A stretch of DNA of 64,000 bases from Paractinoplanes tereljensis (GCF_016862435.1 NZ_BOMY01000041.1:62001-126000); one strand, 5' to 3'. Positions 7,949 through 17,326 are shown, counted from the stretch's first letter. Numbers and translations: made by a program. The notes: a model not told the origin generated them from the sequence alone.

Positions 7949-8131
7949 TCACAGATTGTGAGCGAGGGACCAAGGACGGCCCGTACGGGGTCCCCACCTC
8001 GGCGTATTCGTCGCCTGCCGCCGACTGTCGGTCAGCTCGCCCGCGTCCACCACGTCGTACCCGATGGATTCGATGAATGCGGTTGCCGCCGCCTTCGGCT
8101 GCGGAGTCCGAGCATGGCGCCCAGGAGACAA
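7949..8131 (-). pseudogene. C-terminal remnant of an NADPH-dependent F420 reductase-type protein
   Basis: The minus-strand frame reads PKAAATAFIESIGYDVVDAG followed by ELTDSRRQATNTP, which is the C-terminal helix/strand of the NpdG/Fno-like NAD(P)-binding family. After the NTP segment the expected YGTPYGP motif continues in another frame (GTPYGPSLV), showing a frameshift near 7995-8005. The Rossmann part is missing altogether. The fragment therefore cannot encode an enzyme. An intact relative of the same superfamily lies 1 kb away at 9178-9801, but the remnant differs from it in sequence (IGYDVVDAG against LGLRPLDAG), so it is not a simple duplicate. Confidence 0.6.
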
Positions 8132-8208
8132 CGCAGCAGCTCACTCGAAGTGAGCGACTTGCTGTCAAGGTCCGGAATGGGCCCGTCACGCTCGGGCCGT
8201 TATTGCCG

Positions 8209-9150
8209 TCAGCCAGCGGGGAAGTAGTGGCCGTTGTCCAGGTCGGTGAGCAGGTCGGGCTGAGTGGGTTTCCAGCCGAGGGTCTGGCGGGTGATTTGGT
8301 TGGACGCCGGGTAGGTCTGCGTGACGATGTTCGCGAGGAAGCCGAAGTAGCCCGGCAGGACCAGTTCGTCCAGCGGGACGCTCACGGCGGGCAGGCCCAG
8401 ACGGCTGCCGATGGCCTCGGCGATCTCGCGGAACGGGAGGCCCTCGTCCTGCACCGCGTGCCAGTACCGGCCGGCCGGGCCCTCCTCCAGCGCCAGGCGG
8501 AACAGGGAAGCCACATCGCGGATGTGCACGGCGTTCCAGCGGTTCGTGCCGTCTCCGGGGTAGCCGGCGAAGCCCTTCTCCTTCGCGAGCGCGATCAGCG
8601 CCGGGAGGAAGCCGGCCCGATCGGTCGTGTCGTGCGCGATGTTGGCGATCCGCACGATCGACGAGCGCACTCCCCGCTCGGCGAGGCCGATCACGGTGGT
8701 CTCCACGACGTTACGAGCGCGCAGGGTGCCGTTGTGCTCGTCGCCGCTGGGCAGGGCCGGGTCCTGCTCGGTGGCCGTCCGGCCCAGGAAGCCCTGCCCG
8801 GGCGAGCCGATGCTCCCCGCCGCGACCAGTGGCTTTCCGGTGCCCGCCAGGGCCTCGCCGTACGCCAGCATGATCGGGACCTCGGCGGCGGCCACGGCCT
8901 GGATCCCGCCGGAGAAGAGCAGGTCCTGCCGGTGCGCGACGTGGATGACGCCGTCGGCGGCCGCGGCCGCCTCCTTGAGCCCGTCGAGATCCTCGAGGTC
9001 GCCGCGACGCACCTTCGCGCCGAGCGCGGACAGCGCCGCCGCGGCCGTGTCCGACCGGGCCAGGCCGGTGACCTCGTGCCCGGCGGCGATGAGTTCGGGG
9101 ACGATGTGCGAACCGGAATGGCCGGTCCCGCCAGTGACGAAAACGCGCAT
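8209..9150 (-). CDS. NAD(P)-dependent epimerase/dehydratase, atypical SDR
   Basis: A 313-residue extended/atypical short-chain dehydrogenase. The N-terminal Rossmann motif is TGGTGHSGS at residues 6-14. The domain continues with a D-rich GDLEDLDGL loop and an IHVAH segment. The substrate side contains NVVETTVIGL and the WNAVHIRDVA motif found in proteins annotated as NmrA-like or 3-beta-hydroxysteroid dehydrogenase-like. No classical YxxxK dyad is evident, so the chemistry is uncertain. AAGGAA lies 7 nt before the ATG. It follows the reductase at 9178-9801 with a 27-bp gap, so the two are one operon facing a divergent LysR gene. Confidence 0.85.
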   Translation of the reverse strand: MRVFVTGGTGHSGSHIVPELIAAGHEVTGLARSDTAAAALSALGAKVRRGDLEDLDGLKEAAAAADGVIHVAHRQDLLFSGGIQAVAAAEVPIMLAYGEALAGTGKPLVAAGSIGSPGQGFLGRTATEQDPALPSGDEHNGTLRARNVVETTVIGLAERGVRSSIVRIANIAHDTTDRAGFLPALIALAKEKGFAGYPGDGTNRWNAVHIRDVASLFRLALEEGPAGRYWHAVQDEGLPFREIAEAIGSRLGLPAVSVPLDELVLPGYFGFLANIVTQTYPASNQITRQTLGWKPTQPDLLTDLDNGHYFPAG

Positions 9151-9177
9151 GCTGCTGTTCCTTATCAGTGCTGCTGC

Positions 9178-9801
9178 TCAGTGAAAATTGCTGACGCCGA
9201 GGGCGAAATTGAAGTCGCCTGCGCTGTGCCGGGCCAGGCTGACCATCAGCAGGCCCGTCCCTTCCAGCCAATGCGCCATGTCCAGTCCGCCGGCATCCAG
9301 CGGGCGTAGCCCCAGGCTCTCGATGAACGCCGACACGCTCGCCTTGGCCTGCGCGTCGTCGCCGGCGAAGAGCACGTCCAGCCGGCGGCCCGGGGTCAGG
9401 ACGTGGCCGAAGACGGTGTTGAACGCCTTCACGACGTGCGCGCTCGCCGGGGCGGCCGTGGCGATCTCCTGCGCGGCGGACGTGCCGTCGGAGGTGGTCA
9501 GCCCGCTCGCGTCGGCCTTCATGGGGTTGGTGATGTCGACGATGACCTTGCCGGCCAGCGCGTTCCCGTACCGGGCGACGACCGGTACGGCGGCGGCGTT
9601 CGGCACGGCGAGGATGACGATGTCGCCGGCCGGGGCGGTGCCGAATGTCCCGGCCGTGGCGCCGCCGCCGAGCGCGGCGGCCAGGTCCTTGGCTTTGGCC
9701 GCGTCGCGGCCGACGACCTCCACGGTGTGGCCGCTCCCGACCGCGCGGGCGGCGATAGCGCGGCCCATTCCGCCCAGGCCGATAATGCTGATACTGCTCA
9801 C
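9178..9801 (-). CDS. NAD(P)-binding oxidoreductase, F420-dependent NADP reductase-like
   Basis: A 207-residue Rossmann protein with GLGGMG at residues 8-13, a following GRDAAKAKDLAAALG beta-2 region, the ADIVILAVP-like strand and VDITNPMKAD. The end has FIESLGLRPLDAGGL, typical of the NpdG/Fno family that transfers hydride between NADPH and coenzyme F420. Related proteins act on other flavin-like or small substrates, so F420 is likely but unproved. The GTG at 9801 is chosen because AGGAAA lies 5 nt upstream. Starting at 9855 would add 18 residues ahead of the Rossmann strand. First gene of the operon with the epimerase, divergent from LysR. Confidence 0.82.
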   Translation of the reverse strand: MSSISIIGLGGMGRAIAARAVGSGHTVEVVGRDAAKAKDLAAALGGGATAGTFGTAPAGDIVILAVPNAAAVPVVARYGNALAGKVIVDITNPMKADASGLTTSDGTSAAQEIATAAPASAHVVKAFNTVFGHVLTPGRRLDVLFAGDDAQAKASVSAFIESLGLRPLDAGGLDMAHWLEGTGLLMVSLARHSAGDFNFALGVSNFH

Positions 9802-9929
9802 GGATTTCCTGCTTTCCGGCGCGCTGATTCTCTTTATGGAATTCGAGAATGCCATTGGCCGGAATTAGTGTCCAAGACCTATTTCAGTGATCGCGATACC
9901 CTGAAGACATCGCCGTACCGGGAGGCCGC
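9802..9929. promoter_or_regulatory. Divergent control region between reductase and LysR gene
   Basis: This 128-bp region holds the ribosome sites of both flanking genes and the perfect 8-bp palindrome ATCGCGAT (9890-9897). LysR proteins usually bind such divergent regions. No clear -35/-10 pair was found. Confidence 0.35.
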
Positions 9930-10832
9930 ATGGACCTGGACCTGCGCAAGCTGCGCTACTTCGTCGCCGTCGCCGATCGGCTGCACTTCGGCCGCGCCGC
10001 CGAGGACCTGCACATCGCGCAGCCGGTGCTCAGCCGGCAGATCCGCGCGCTGGAACACGATCTGGGCACCCCGCTGCTGATCCGGGACAGCCACGGCGTG
10101 GCGCTGACCGACGCCGGCCGGCAGTTGCTCACCGACGCCGGCCCGCTGCTGGCCTCCGCGCACGCGGTCCGCCGCCGGGTAACCGCAGCCGCGGGCGGCA
10201 GCCGGCGGCTGATGGTCGGCTTCCGGGCGGGCATCACGGTCACCCCGGCGGTGCAGCGGTTCGCCACCCGGCATCCGGACGTCGTCGTCGACATGCAGCG
10301 CATCGAGTCCGACGACCAGGCCGCCATGCTGCTCGACGGCCGCATCGACATCGGCTACGTGCGGCTGCCGATCGACGAGACCGGGCTGCGGGTCACCCCG
10401 CTCTACACCGAGCCCTGGGTGGCGGTGCTGCCCACCGGCCACCGATTCGCCGGCAAGGAGCGGATCACCGAGGCCGACCTGGCCGGCGAGCCACTGCTCT
10501 GGCCTCCCGACCCCGGCACACAGCCCACCAAACACCCGCACCCCAACGCCGGATACCTGGTACGCGGGGTGGACGAAACGCTCGAACATGTCGCGGCCGG
10601 CCGGGGCATCTCGTTCCTGGCCCGCTCGGCCGCCGTGTTCTATTCACACCCGGAAGTCAGCTACGTGCCCGTCCCAGACCTGGCACCCGACCAGGTGTGC
10701 CTCGCGGTGGCGGCCGCACGGACCTCCTCGGTGGTCAGCGACTTCCTCGCCGCGGCGCACGCGACCGCCGAGATCACCGCCGAATGCGGGAACGACGAAA
10801 TGTGGCAGCTCGCCCGCGACGCCGCTTCCTAG
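9930..10832 (+). CDS. LysR-family transcriptional regulator
   Basis: A 300-residue LTTR. Residues 1-62 form the winged HTH (LRKLRYFVAVADRLHFGRAAEDLHIAQPVLSR region), followed by a linker helix and the two-lobed effector domain from about residue 88 (RRLMVGFRAG). GGGAGG precedes the ATG at normal distance. It is transcribed away from the reductase/epimerase operon, the usual arrangement for a LysR protein controlling its divergent neighbour. The co-inducer is unknown. The 110 bp downstream to the RHS gene has no obvious feature beyond that gene's ribosome site. Confidence 0.93.
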   Translation: MDLDLRKLRYFVAVADRLHFGRAAEDLHIAQPVLSRQIRALEHDLGTPLLIRDSHGVALTDAGRQLLTDAGPLLASAHAVRRRVTAAAGGSRRLMVGFRAGITVTPAVQRFATRHPDVVVDMQRIESDDQAAMLLDGRIDIGYVRLPIDETGLRVTPLYTEPWVAVLPTGHRFAGKERITEADLAGEPLLWPPDPGTQPTKHPHPNAGYLVRGVDETLEHVAAGRGISFLARSAAVFYSHPEVSYVPVPDLAPDQVCLAVAAARTSSVVSDFLAAAHATAEITAECGNDEMWQLARDAAS

Positions 10833-10942
10833 CGCCTGGTCCGGTCCTCCGGCGGGCCAATATATCGATCAACAACGATCCCACATGAAAACCGCAGGGA
10901 CGGCGCGCGACGCTACCTCCACTTTGGAACATAGGGGGAACC

Positions 10943-13900
10943 GTGCACCTACCCAAGCACCGCTTCTATCGAGCATTCGTCCCGGCGGTCGCGTTGGCGA
11001 CCGCGATGGCACAGAGCGTCTTCGTCCTGCCCGCACGGGCCGAGGCCACGCCGACGGTCCCGACGGCCACCACCGCCACGACTGCCACCCCGCCGCAGGT
11101 CCGGGACGACCTGGCGGCGGCCCGCATCACCGCGCGTGCCACCGGCCGGCCCGTCGAGGTCCTTCGCGAACGCACCGACGCGACGCAGGTTCTCGCGAAT
11201 CCGGACGGAACGCTGACCATGGCGACGTCGGCCCGCCCGACCCGGGTGCGGCGCGGCGACGGCACGTGGGCTTCGATCGATACCACGCTCGCAGCCTCCG
11301 GGGACCGGGTCCGGCCGGCGGCCACGACCGTGGACATGACGTTCTCGCGGGGCGGGACCGGGGCGCTGGTGACCATCGCGTATCGCGGCGTGACGCTGGA
11401 GGTCCGGCCGCCGGCGCCGTTCGGGGCGCTGCCCGAGCCGGTGCTGGCCGGTGACAGCGCCACCTACCCGGAGGTGCTTCCCGGCGTCGACCTGCGGCTC
11501 ACCGCGGACGGCCAGGGTTACTCCGAGGTGCTTGTCGTCAAGAACGCCGGGGCCGCCGCCGACCCCCGCCTGGCGAAGATCACCTTTCCGGTCTCGGTGA
11601 CCGGCGGCGCGCTGACCGCCGACGCCCACGGCAACCTGCGGGTCCACGACAAGGCGCGGAAGCCGGTCTTCACCGGGGCCAAGCCGAGCATGTGGGACTC
11701 CTCCCCCGCGCGCCGCACGTCCTCCCTCCGAACCGCAATCGCTAAGAAGGCGCTCAGCATCACGCCGGACCGGGCGCTTCTCACCGATCCGGCCGCGGTC
11801 TACCCGATGTACATCGACCCGGGCGTGACCGTGGACACCGCGGCCTGGTCGCTGCTGGAGTCCGACGACCCGGACACGGCGTACTTCAACACCTCGTCGC
11901 AGGCGACGGTCGGTACCTACAACGACGGCGAGAGCATCTTCCGCTCGCTCTTCGGGATGGGCACGAACCCGCTGAACGGCACCCACGTCCTGTCGGCGTC
12001 GTTCCGGATCCACCAGACCGGCGCCTGGGACTGCGATGCGACGCCGTTCGAGCTCTGGTCGACGTCGGCGATCTCCTCGGCGACGACCTGGAACAACCAG
12101 CCGGCCTGGAACTCGCTGCTGGGCACCCAATCGTCGGGCGCGGGTGGCGACGCCTGCCCGGCCGCGGACGTCACCTTCCCGGTCACCTCGGCCGTCCAGG
12201 CCGCCGCCGACGCCGGCTCGTCGAGGACCTGGCTGGGGATCCGGGTGAATGCCGCGCACGAGTCCGACGTCGAGTACTACAAGCAGTTCGACAACAACCC
12301 GGTGCTGGACGTCACCTACAACACCAAGCCGACGCAGCCGCGCGGCCTGACCCTCTCGAACTGCTACATCAACTGCACGGACCCGCGGAAGATCTCGTCG
12401 GCCACGCCGCAGTTCTCGGCCATCGTCAAGGACGGCGACGCCGGGCAGCGGGTGCAGACCGAATTCCAGGTACGCCAGGGCAGCACCGTGATCACCAGCG
12501 GCCTGTCGGACTCGGGCACGAACGGCTCCTGGGTCTACTGGACACCCGCCACCGCGCTGACCGACGGCCAGTCGTACGCCGTACGCGTGCGGGGTTTTGA
12601 CGGGGTTGACTATTCGGCGTGGTCGGCCGACGCCACCTTCAGCGTGGACACCACCGCCCCGGCCGCCGCCACGGTGACCAGCACCGACTATCCGTCCGGC
12701 GGGTGGTCGAAGGGCGCCGACCAGGCCGGCTCGTTCACGCTCGGCACGAGCAGCGACTTCGAGGGCTTCGTCTACGGGCTCGACCAGAACCCGCCGGCCA
12801 CCGAGGTCCGCGCGATCTCCGGGGCGGCCACCGTCTCGCTGGCCCCCGACAGGGACGGCGCGCACACCCTCTACGTGCGCTCGCGGGACGCCGCCGGCAA
12901 CTACGGGCCGCTGACCACGTACGCGTTCAACGCCGGCCAGGCCGCGCTCACCCTGCCGGTCAAGGGCCAACTGGTCACCGGCTCGACGGGGGTGCAGGCG
13001 GCAGCGCCGGCCACGGTCACCGGTTACACCCTGCAGTGGCGGCGTTCGGAGACCGACACCTGGGCGAACGTCCCGGTCACGGAGGTGAACGGGGCGACCT
13101 GGCCGCAGTCCCGGGAGTCGGGCACGTTCCCCAGGCTGACCTGGGACGTCGCGAAAACCGTCAACGACGCCGAGGCCGGCCCGACGGCGATCGACGGTCC
13201 CGTGCAGGCGCGGGTGCTGGCCTCGGACGGCTCGGGCGCCGCTTCCTCGCCGGTCAACTTCACGCTCGACCAGACCGCCGCGAACGCGGGTACCGCGGAC
13301 GTCGGCGCGGGCACGGTCAACCTCATCACCGGCAACCTGGCCGTCTCCGCCACCGACGTGAGCGTCAACTCGTACGGCTCGGACCTCACCTTCGGACGCA
13401 CGTTCAACTCCCGGCAGGCCGCCACCGCCGACCCGTCCGGCATGTTCGGTGCCGGCTGGATCAGCACCGCCGCGGTAAGGGCCGCCCAATCCGACTACAC
13501 CGGGCTCGCGGTGACCGGATCGGTGGTCCAGGTCGGCCTGGCCGACGGAAACTCGATCGGCTTCACCGCCCGCAGCGGCGGCGGATACCACCCTCAGCTC
13601 GGCTACGAGACGATGACCCTCACCCACCCCGACGCGAACACCTATCGGCTCGCCGACCTCGACGGCAACGTCACCCGGTTCACCCTTCCGACCGGCTCGG
13701 CCGCCTGGAAGCCCACCGCGATCGACGTGCCCGGCAACGCGCAGACCACCACGACCTCGTACGAGACGGTGACCGCCGGCTCGACGACGGTGACCCGGCC
13801 GACCCGGATCCTCGCGCCGGTGCCGGCCGGGGTGACCTGCGGCGCCAGCACGTCCGGACTGGTCAAGGGCTGCCGGGCGTTGACCTTCACGTACGCGACG

Positions 13901-16900
13901 GCGACCACCGCGACCAGCAGCGTCGCCGGTGACTACGCCGGCCGGGTCGCGCAGGTCAGTCTCGTCGCCTGGGACCCCGACCTGGCCACTCCGGCGATGC
14001 GCACCGTGCCGGTCGCGAAGTACGCCTATGACAGCACCGGCCGGCTCGTGTCCGGGTGGGACCCGCGCCTGGACCACGACTCGGGTCAGCACCTGGCCGT
14101 GACGTACGCGTACGCCGGCGACGGGATCCTGACCACCGTCACCCCGGTCGCGCAGGAGCCGTGGCAGCTCAGCTACACCACGATTCCCGGCGACCCCGGC
14201 GCGGGCCGCCTCCACCAGGTCAGCCGTTCCGCCCTGGCGGCGGGCACCGCCACCACGAGCGTCGTCTACCAGGTGCCCACCAGCGGCAGCGGCGCGCCGT
14301 ACGACCTGTCCGCCGCCCAGACCGGCCGGTGGGGGCAGGCCGACGCGCCGACCCAGGCCACCGCGGTCTTCGGCCCGGACCAGGTGCCGGACGGCAATCC
14401 GAGCGACGGCACCATGCCGACGTCCTGGACCCGCGCCGCCCTCACCTACATGGATCACTCGGGACAGGTGGTCAACACCGTCGAGCCGGGCGGCCACACC
14501 ACCACCATCTGGCAGGACGCGACCGGGAACGTCGTACGGTCGCTGACCGCCGCGAACCGGGACCGCGCGCTGAACGCCGGCACGACGGACACGGCCGTGG
14601 ACGAGGCGGCGTTCGCCGAGCGGCTCGCCACCGTCAACCGCTTCGAGGCGGGCGGGCGCCGGCTGCGGGAGACCTTCGGGCCGGAGCACGACACCGCGGT
14701 CCCGGACGGGTCCGGCGGGTGGGTCGAGCGGCGGGCCCGGACGCACACGGTCTACACGTACGACGAGGGTGCGCCCACCACCGGCACCTACGACCTGGTG
14801 ACCACCGAGGTCACCGGCGCCCGCCTCGCCGACGGCTCCGATGTGGACACGCGCACGACGAAGACCGGCTACGACTGGACGCTGCTCGCACCGACGTCGG
14901 TGACCACCGATCCGAGCGGCCTGAGCCTGACGACCCGGATGACGTACGACGCGACGACCGGGTTGCGGACCTCGACGACCGACCCGGCCGGCGGCACCAC
15001 GACCAACACGCCGCGCACCACCCAGACGATCTACTACTCGACCGCGGCCAACTCCACCTACAGCGAATGCGGCAACCACGCCGAATGGGCCAACCTGCCG
15101 TGCCTGGTCCGGGCCGGCGGCGACCCCTCGTCCGGCGCGGCGATCCCGGTCACCCGGATCACGTACGGCCTCTACCACCAGCCCGCCGTGGTGACCGAGC
15201 GCACGTCGTCCGGCACGACGCTGCGCACCAGCACGACGACCTACGACGCGGCCGCCCGGCCGGTGACCGTCGCTCAGACGGCGAGCACCGGAACCGCGGT
15301 GCCGACCACGAGAAGCGTCTACGACGCGTCGACCGGGCAATTGTCGGAGACCCAGTCGCTCTCCGGGACGACGGTCACCGCCAAGCTCAGCCGCTTCTAC
15401 GACGCGCTGGGCCGCACCACCAGCTACGTCGATGCCGACAACAACACCACCACCACGACGTACGACGTGGACTCCCGGGTCGCCACGGTCAATGACGGCA
15501 AGGGTACGCAGACGCGCGGCTACGACGACCGTGGTCTGGTCGCCTCCGTGGCCGACTCCCAGGCGGGCAGTTTCACGGCCGGGTACGACGCCGACGGCAA
15601 CCTGATCTCCACGGCGATGCCGAACACGCTGACCGTGACGACCGGCCGCGACGAGACCGGCACCGCGACGACCCAGTCGACCACCGCGCCGGGGTGCACG
15701 CCGGCCACCGACTGCATCGACATCGACGAGCAGGTCAGCACCACCGCGCACGGTCAGTGGGCCACCCACTCCACCGATCTGTCCGGCCAGCAGTACACGT
15801 ACGACAGGGCCGGCCGGCTCACCAACACCCAGGACTACTCCCAGCCGATCTCCGGCTACGCCGGCTGCACGACCCGGTCGTACGGCTTCGACGCCGCCAG
15901 CAACCGGACCAGCTTCAAGAGCTACGGGCCGGCCGACGGCGGCGAATGCCAGACCACCACGCCGACGACGTCCCGGACCATGACGTACAACACCGCCGAC
16001 CGGGCCACCACCAGCGGATACACGTACGACTCGCTCGGCCGCACGACCACCGTGCCGTCGGTCGAGACGTCCAGCCGGTCCGGGGACCTGACCGCCAGCT
16101 ACTACACCAACGATCTGGTCCGCAGCATCACCCAGAGCGGATCCACCACGACGTACGCGCTGGATGTCAACCTGCGGCGGGTGCGGTCCTCGACCACCGG
16201 CACCGAGCACTACGGCGACGACTCCGACTCGCCGTCGTGGAGTTCGTCCGGTGAAGCCTGGACCCGCTACATCGACGGGCCGGACGGGCTGCTGGCGTAC
16301 ACCTACTCGTCCAGCGGCGACCTCCGGATGCGGATCACCAACCTGCACGGCGATGTCCTCGGCATGGCCACCGGAAACAGCACACCCGAGATCCTGGCCA
16401 CCTTCGAGACCGACGAGTACGGCGTAGCGCGCGATGCCGCGGACATCGGCGACGTTCGCTACGGGTACCTCGGCCAGCACCAGCGCGCCTCGGACAACCC
16501 GGCCGGCGTCACGCTGATGGGCGTGCGCCTCTACAACCCGTCGAGCGGTCGCTTCACCTCGGTCGACCCGGTGCCGGGCGGAAGCGCCAACGACTACGAC
16601 TACTGCAACGCGGATTCGGTGAATTGTTCCGACACCAGCGGACTGATGTCATGCCGCTCCACCATGAAGCGGACCGGTTCGATCCTGCACCGGAAATACG
16701 CCCTCGACATGACCTGCAAGATGAGCCACAAAGAAATTACCTATATCGTGGCCGGGCTGGCGATCGGGGGCATCGTCATCGGGGCCATCGGCGGGCTCGT
16801 GGGCGGGTGGTCCGCGCCGGTCTGGGTCGTGGCCGGCGCCGTGGTCAGCATCGCGGGAATCGTCATCGGGGCGGTCTATACCGCGCACTGCACGAGAAAC

Positions 16901-16975
16901 CGAGGAATCACGATAAACGTGAAAACCACGCTCGGACAGTACGCCGGAGCCAGGGTCTCCCTTCGATGCACGTAA
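10943..16975 (+). CDS. Secreted RHS/YD-repeat protein with DNRLRE domain and variable membrane-seeking tip
   Basis: A 2010-residue polymorphic-toxin-type protein. A Sec signal spans residues 1 to about 36. A DNRLRE-like beta domain follows (about 280-460, DDPDTAYFNTSS), then fibronectin-like segments (about 470-680), then the RHS entry domain from about 793 (NLITGNLAVSATDVSV). A long run of YD repeats (YDxxGRL types) reaches about residue 1830. The RHS core at about 1839-1895 contains GYLGQHQRASDN and RLYNPSSGRFTSVDP. After DTSGL (about 1901) the sequence changes to a 109-residue tip with basic residues, four cysteines and two Gly/Ile/Val helices (about 1931-1955 and 1957-1981). The family encloses the tip in a beta-cocoon and releases it to harm rivals. 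GTG start after GGGGGAA. No immunity gene follows. Toxicity is inferred. Confidence 0.88.
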   Translation: MHLPKHRFYRAFVPAVALATAMAQSVFVLPARAEATPTVPTATTATTATPPQVRDDLAAARITARATGRPVEVLRERTDATQVLANPDGTLTMATSARPTRVRRGDGTWASIDTTLAASGDRVRPAATTVDMTFSRGGTGALVTIAYRGVTLEVRPPAPFGALPEPVLAGDSATYPEVLPGVDLRLTADGQGYSEVLVVKNAGAAADPRLAKITFPVSVTGGALTADAHGNLRVHDKARKPVFTGAKPSMWDSSPARRTSSLRTAIAKKALSITPDRALLTDPAAVYPMYIDPGVTVDTAAWSLLESDDPDTAYFNTSSQATVGTYNDGESIFRSLFGMGTNPLNGTHVLSASFRIHQTGAWDCDATPFELWSTSAISSATTWNNQPAWNSLLGTQSSGAGGDACPAADVTFPVTSAVQAAADAGSSRTWLGIRVNAAHESDVEYYKQFDNNPVLDVTYNTKPTQPRGLTLSNCYINCTDPRKISSATPQFSAIVKDGDAGQRVQTEFQVRQGSTVITSGLSDSGTNGSWVYWTPATALTDGQSYAVRVRGFDGVDYSAWSADATFSVDTTAPAAATVTSTDYPSGGWSKGADQAGSFTLGTSSDFEGFVYGLDQNPPATEVRAISGAATVSLAPDRDGAHTLYVRSRDAAGNYGPLTTYAFNAGQAALTLPVKGQLVTGSTGVQAAAPATVTGYTLQWRRSETDTWANVPVTEVNGATWPQSRESGTFPRLTWDVAKTVNDAEAGPTAIDGPVQARVLASDGSGAASSPVNFTLDQTAANAGTADVGAGTVNLITGNLAVSATDVSVNSYGSDLTFGRTFNSRQAATADPSGMFGAGWISTAAVRAAQSDYTGLAVTGSVVQVGLADGNSIGFTARSGGGYHPQLGYETMTLTHPDANTYRLADLDGNVTRFTLPTGSAAWKPTAIDVPGNAQTTTTSYETVTAGSTTVTRPTRILAPVPAGVTCGASTSGLVKGCRALTFTYATATTATSSVAGDYAGRVAQVSLVAWDPDLATPAMRTVPVAKYAYDSTGRLVSGWDPRLDHDSGQHLAVTYAYAGDGILTTVTPVAQEPWQLSYTTIPGDPGAGRLHQVSRSALAAGTATTSVVYQVPTSGSGAPYDLSAAQTGRWGQADAPTQATAVFGPDQVPDGNPSDGTMPTSWTRAALTYMDHSGQVVNTVEPGGHTTTIWQDATGNVVRSLTAANRDRALNAGTTDTAVDEAAFAERLATVNRFEAGGRRLRETFGPEHDTAVPDGSGGWVERRARTHTVYTYDEGAPTTGTYDLVTTEVTGARLADGSDVDTRTTKTGYDWTLLAPTSVTTDPSGLSLTTRMTYDATTGLRTSTTDPAGGTTTNTPRTTQTIYYSTAANSTYSECGNHAEWANLPCLVRAGGDPSSGAAIPVTRITYGLYHQPAVVTERTSSGTTLRTSTTTYDAAARPVTVAQTASTGTAVPTTRSVYDASTGQLSETQSLSGTTVTAKLSRFYDALGRTTSYVDADNNTTTTTYDVDSRVATVNDGKGTQTRGYDDRGLVASVADSQAGSFTAGYDADGNLISTAMPNTLTVTTGRDETGTATTQSTTAPGCTPATDCIDIDEQVSTTAHGQWATHSTDLSGQQYTYDRAGRLTNTQDYSQPISGYAGCTTRSYGFDAASNRTSFKSYGPADGGECQTTTPTTSRTMTYNTADRATTSGYTYDSLGRTTTVPSVETSSRSGDLTASYYTNDLVRSITQSGSTTTYALDVNLRRVRSSTTGTEHYGDDSDSPSWSSSGEAWTRYIDGPDGLLAYTYSSSGDLRMRITNLHGDVLGMATGNSTPEILATFETDEYGVARDAADIGDVRYGYLGQHQRASDNPAGVTLMGVRLYNPSSGRFTSVDPVPGGSANDYDYCNADSVNCSDTSGLMSCRSTMKRTGSILHRKYALDMTCKMSHKEITYIVAGLAIGGIVIGAIGGLVGGWSAPVWVVAGAVVSIAGIVIGAVYTAHCTRNRGITINVKTTLGQYAGARVSLRCT

Positions 16976-16987
16976 GCACGCGGATTT

Positions 16988-17021
16988 GCGGAGCGGGCAC
17001 GGGGTACCGTGCCCGCTCCGC
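16988..17021 (+). terminator. Strong 15-bp hairpin after the RHS gene
   Basis: A 15-bp perfect stem (13 bp of it GGAGCGGGCACGG at 16990-17002 with its complement at 17007-17019) around a GGTA loop, 13 nt after the RHS stop codon. It insulates the RHS gene from the nrd promoter. Confidence 0.75.
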
Positions 17022-17084
17022 CCGCAGCGCCGTACCCGACTACCGAAAGCCAGCACAGGGTGACACGCAGCGGCGACACGCCGA

Positions 17085-17100
17085 ACACGACATCTGGTGT
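17085..17100. promoter_or_regulatory. NrdR box 1
   Basis: ACACGACATCTGGTGT matches the 16-bp NrdR consensus pattern (ACAC, A/T-rich core, GTGT). With the second box at 17117-17132 the centres are 32 bp apart, about three helical turns. That tandem layout is usual for the ATP/dATP-sensing repressor NrdR upstream of ribonucleotide reductase operons. Confidence 0.75.
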
Positions 17101-17116
17101 TGTCGTTTCGACCCGA

Positions 17117-17132
17117 CACCCATATATGGTGT
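17117..17132. promoter_or_regulatory. NrdR box 2 overlapping the likely -10
   Basis: CACCCATATATGGTGT, ending in the GTGT half and with a complete ACAC half one base further left. It contains CATATAT, which can serve as the -10, so NrdR bound here would block RNA polymerase. It lies just before the riboswitch. Confidence 0.75.
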
Positions 17133-17140
17133 TGTCCGCA

Positions 17141-17324
17141 GCTGGTTCGGTCGTCCTTTTCGGAGGGCGGCCGAGGCAACAGGGAACCCGGTGTGAATCC
17201 GGGACTGCCCCGCAGCGGTAAGTGGGAACGAAAGCCGTCAACGAAGCACTGGGCGTTTTAACGCCTGGGAAGCGACGGCCGGTAGGAACAAGCAGGATGC
17301 CCGCGAGTCCGAAGACCTGCCAGC
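17141..17324 (+). ncRNA. Cobalamin (AdoCbl) riboswitch controlling nrdAB
   Basis: The conserved B12-box core is present in order: AACAGGGAACCCGGTGTGAA, then CCGGGACTGCCCCGC, GGTAAG, and near the 3' end GAGTCCGAAGACCTGCC. P1 can be closed by GCTGG (17141-17145) with CCAGC (17320-17324). The arm GGTCGTCC/GGGCGGCC forms P2. In Streptomyces a cobalamin riboswitch represses class Ia nrdABS when B12 is plentiful, because the B12-dependent class II enzyme can then make deoxynucleotides. The same logic fits this location. Confidence 0.92.
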
Positions 17325-17326
17325 GC

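Noticed and set aside
10949..16480. A continuous 1843-codon frame opposite the RHS gene
   Set aside because: Antisense shadow of a repetitive high-GC gene. It is Arg/Gly/Val-rich with no domain or ribosome site.
10943..16975. SUKH gene at 7289-7846 as the immunity gene for the RHS protein
   Set aside because: It is 3.1 kb away, on the other strand, separated by four gene-level features, and the RHS tip is membrane-type.
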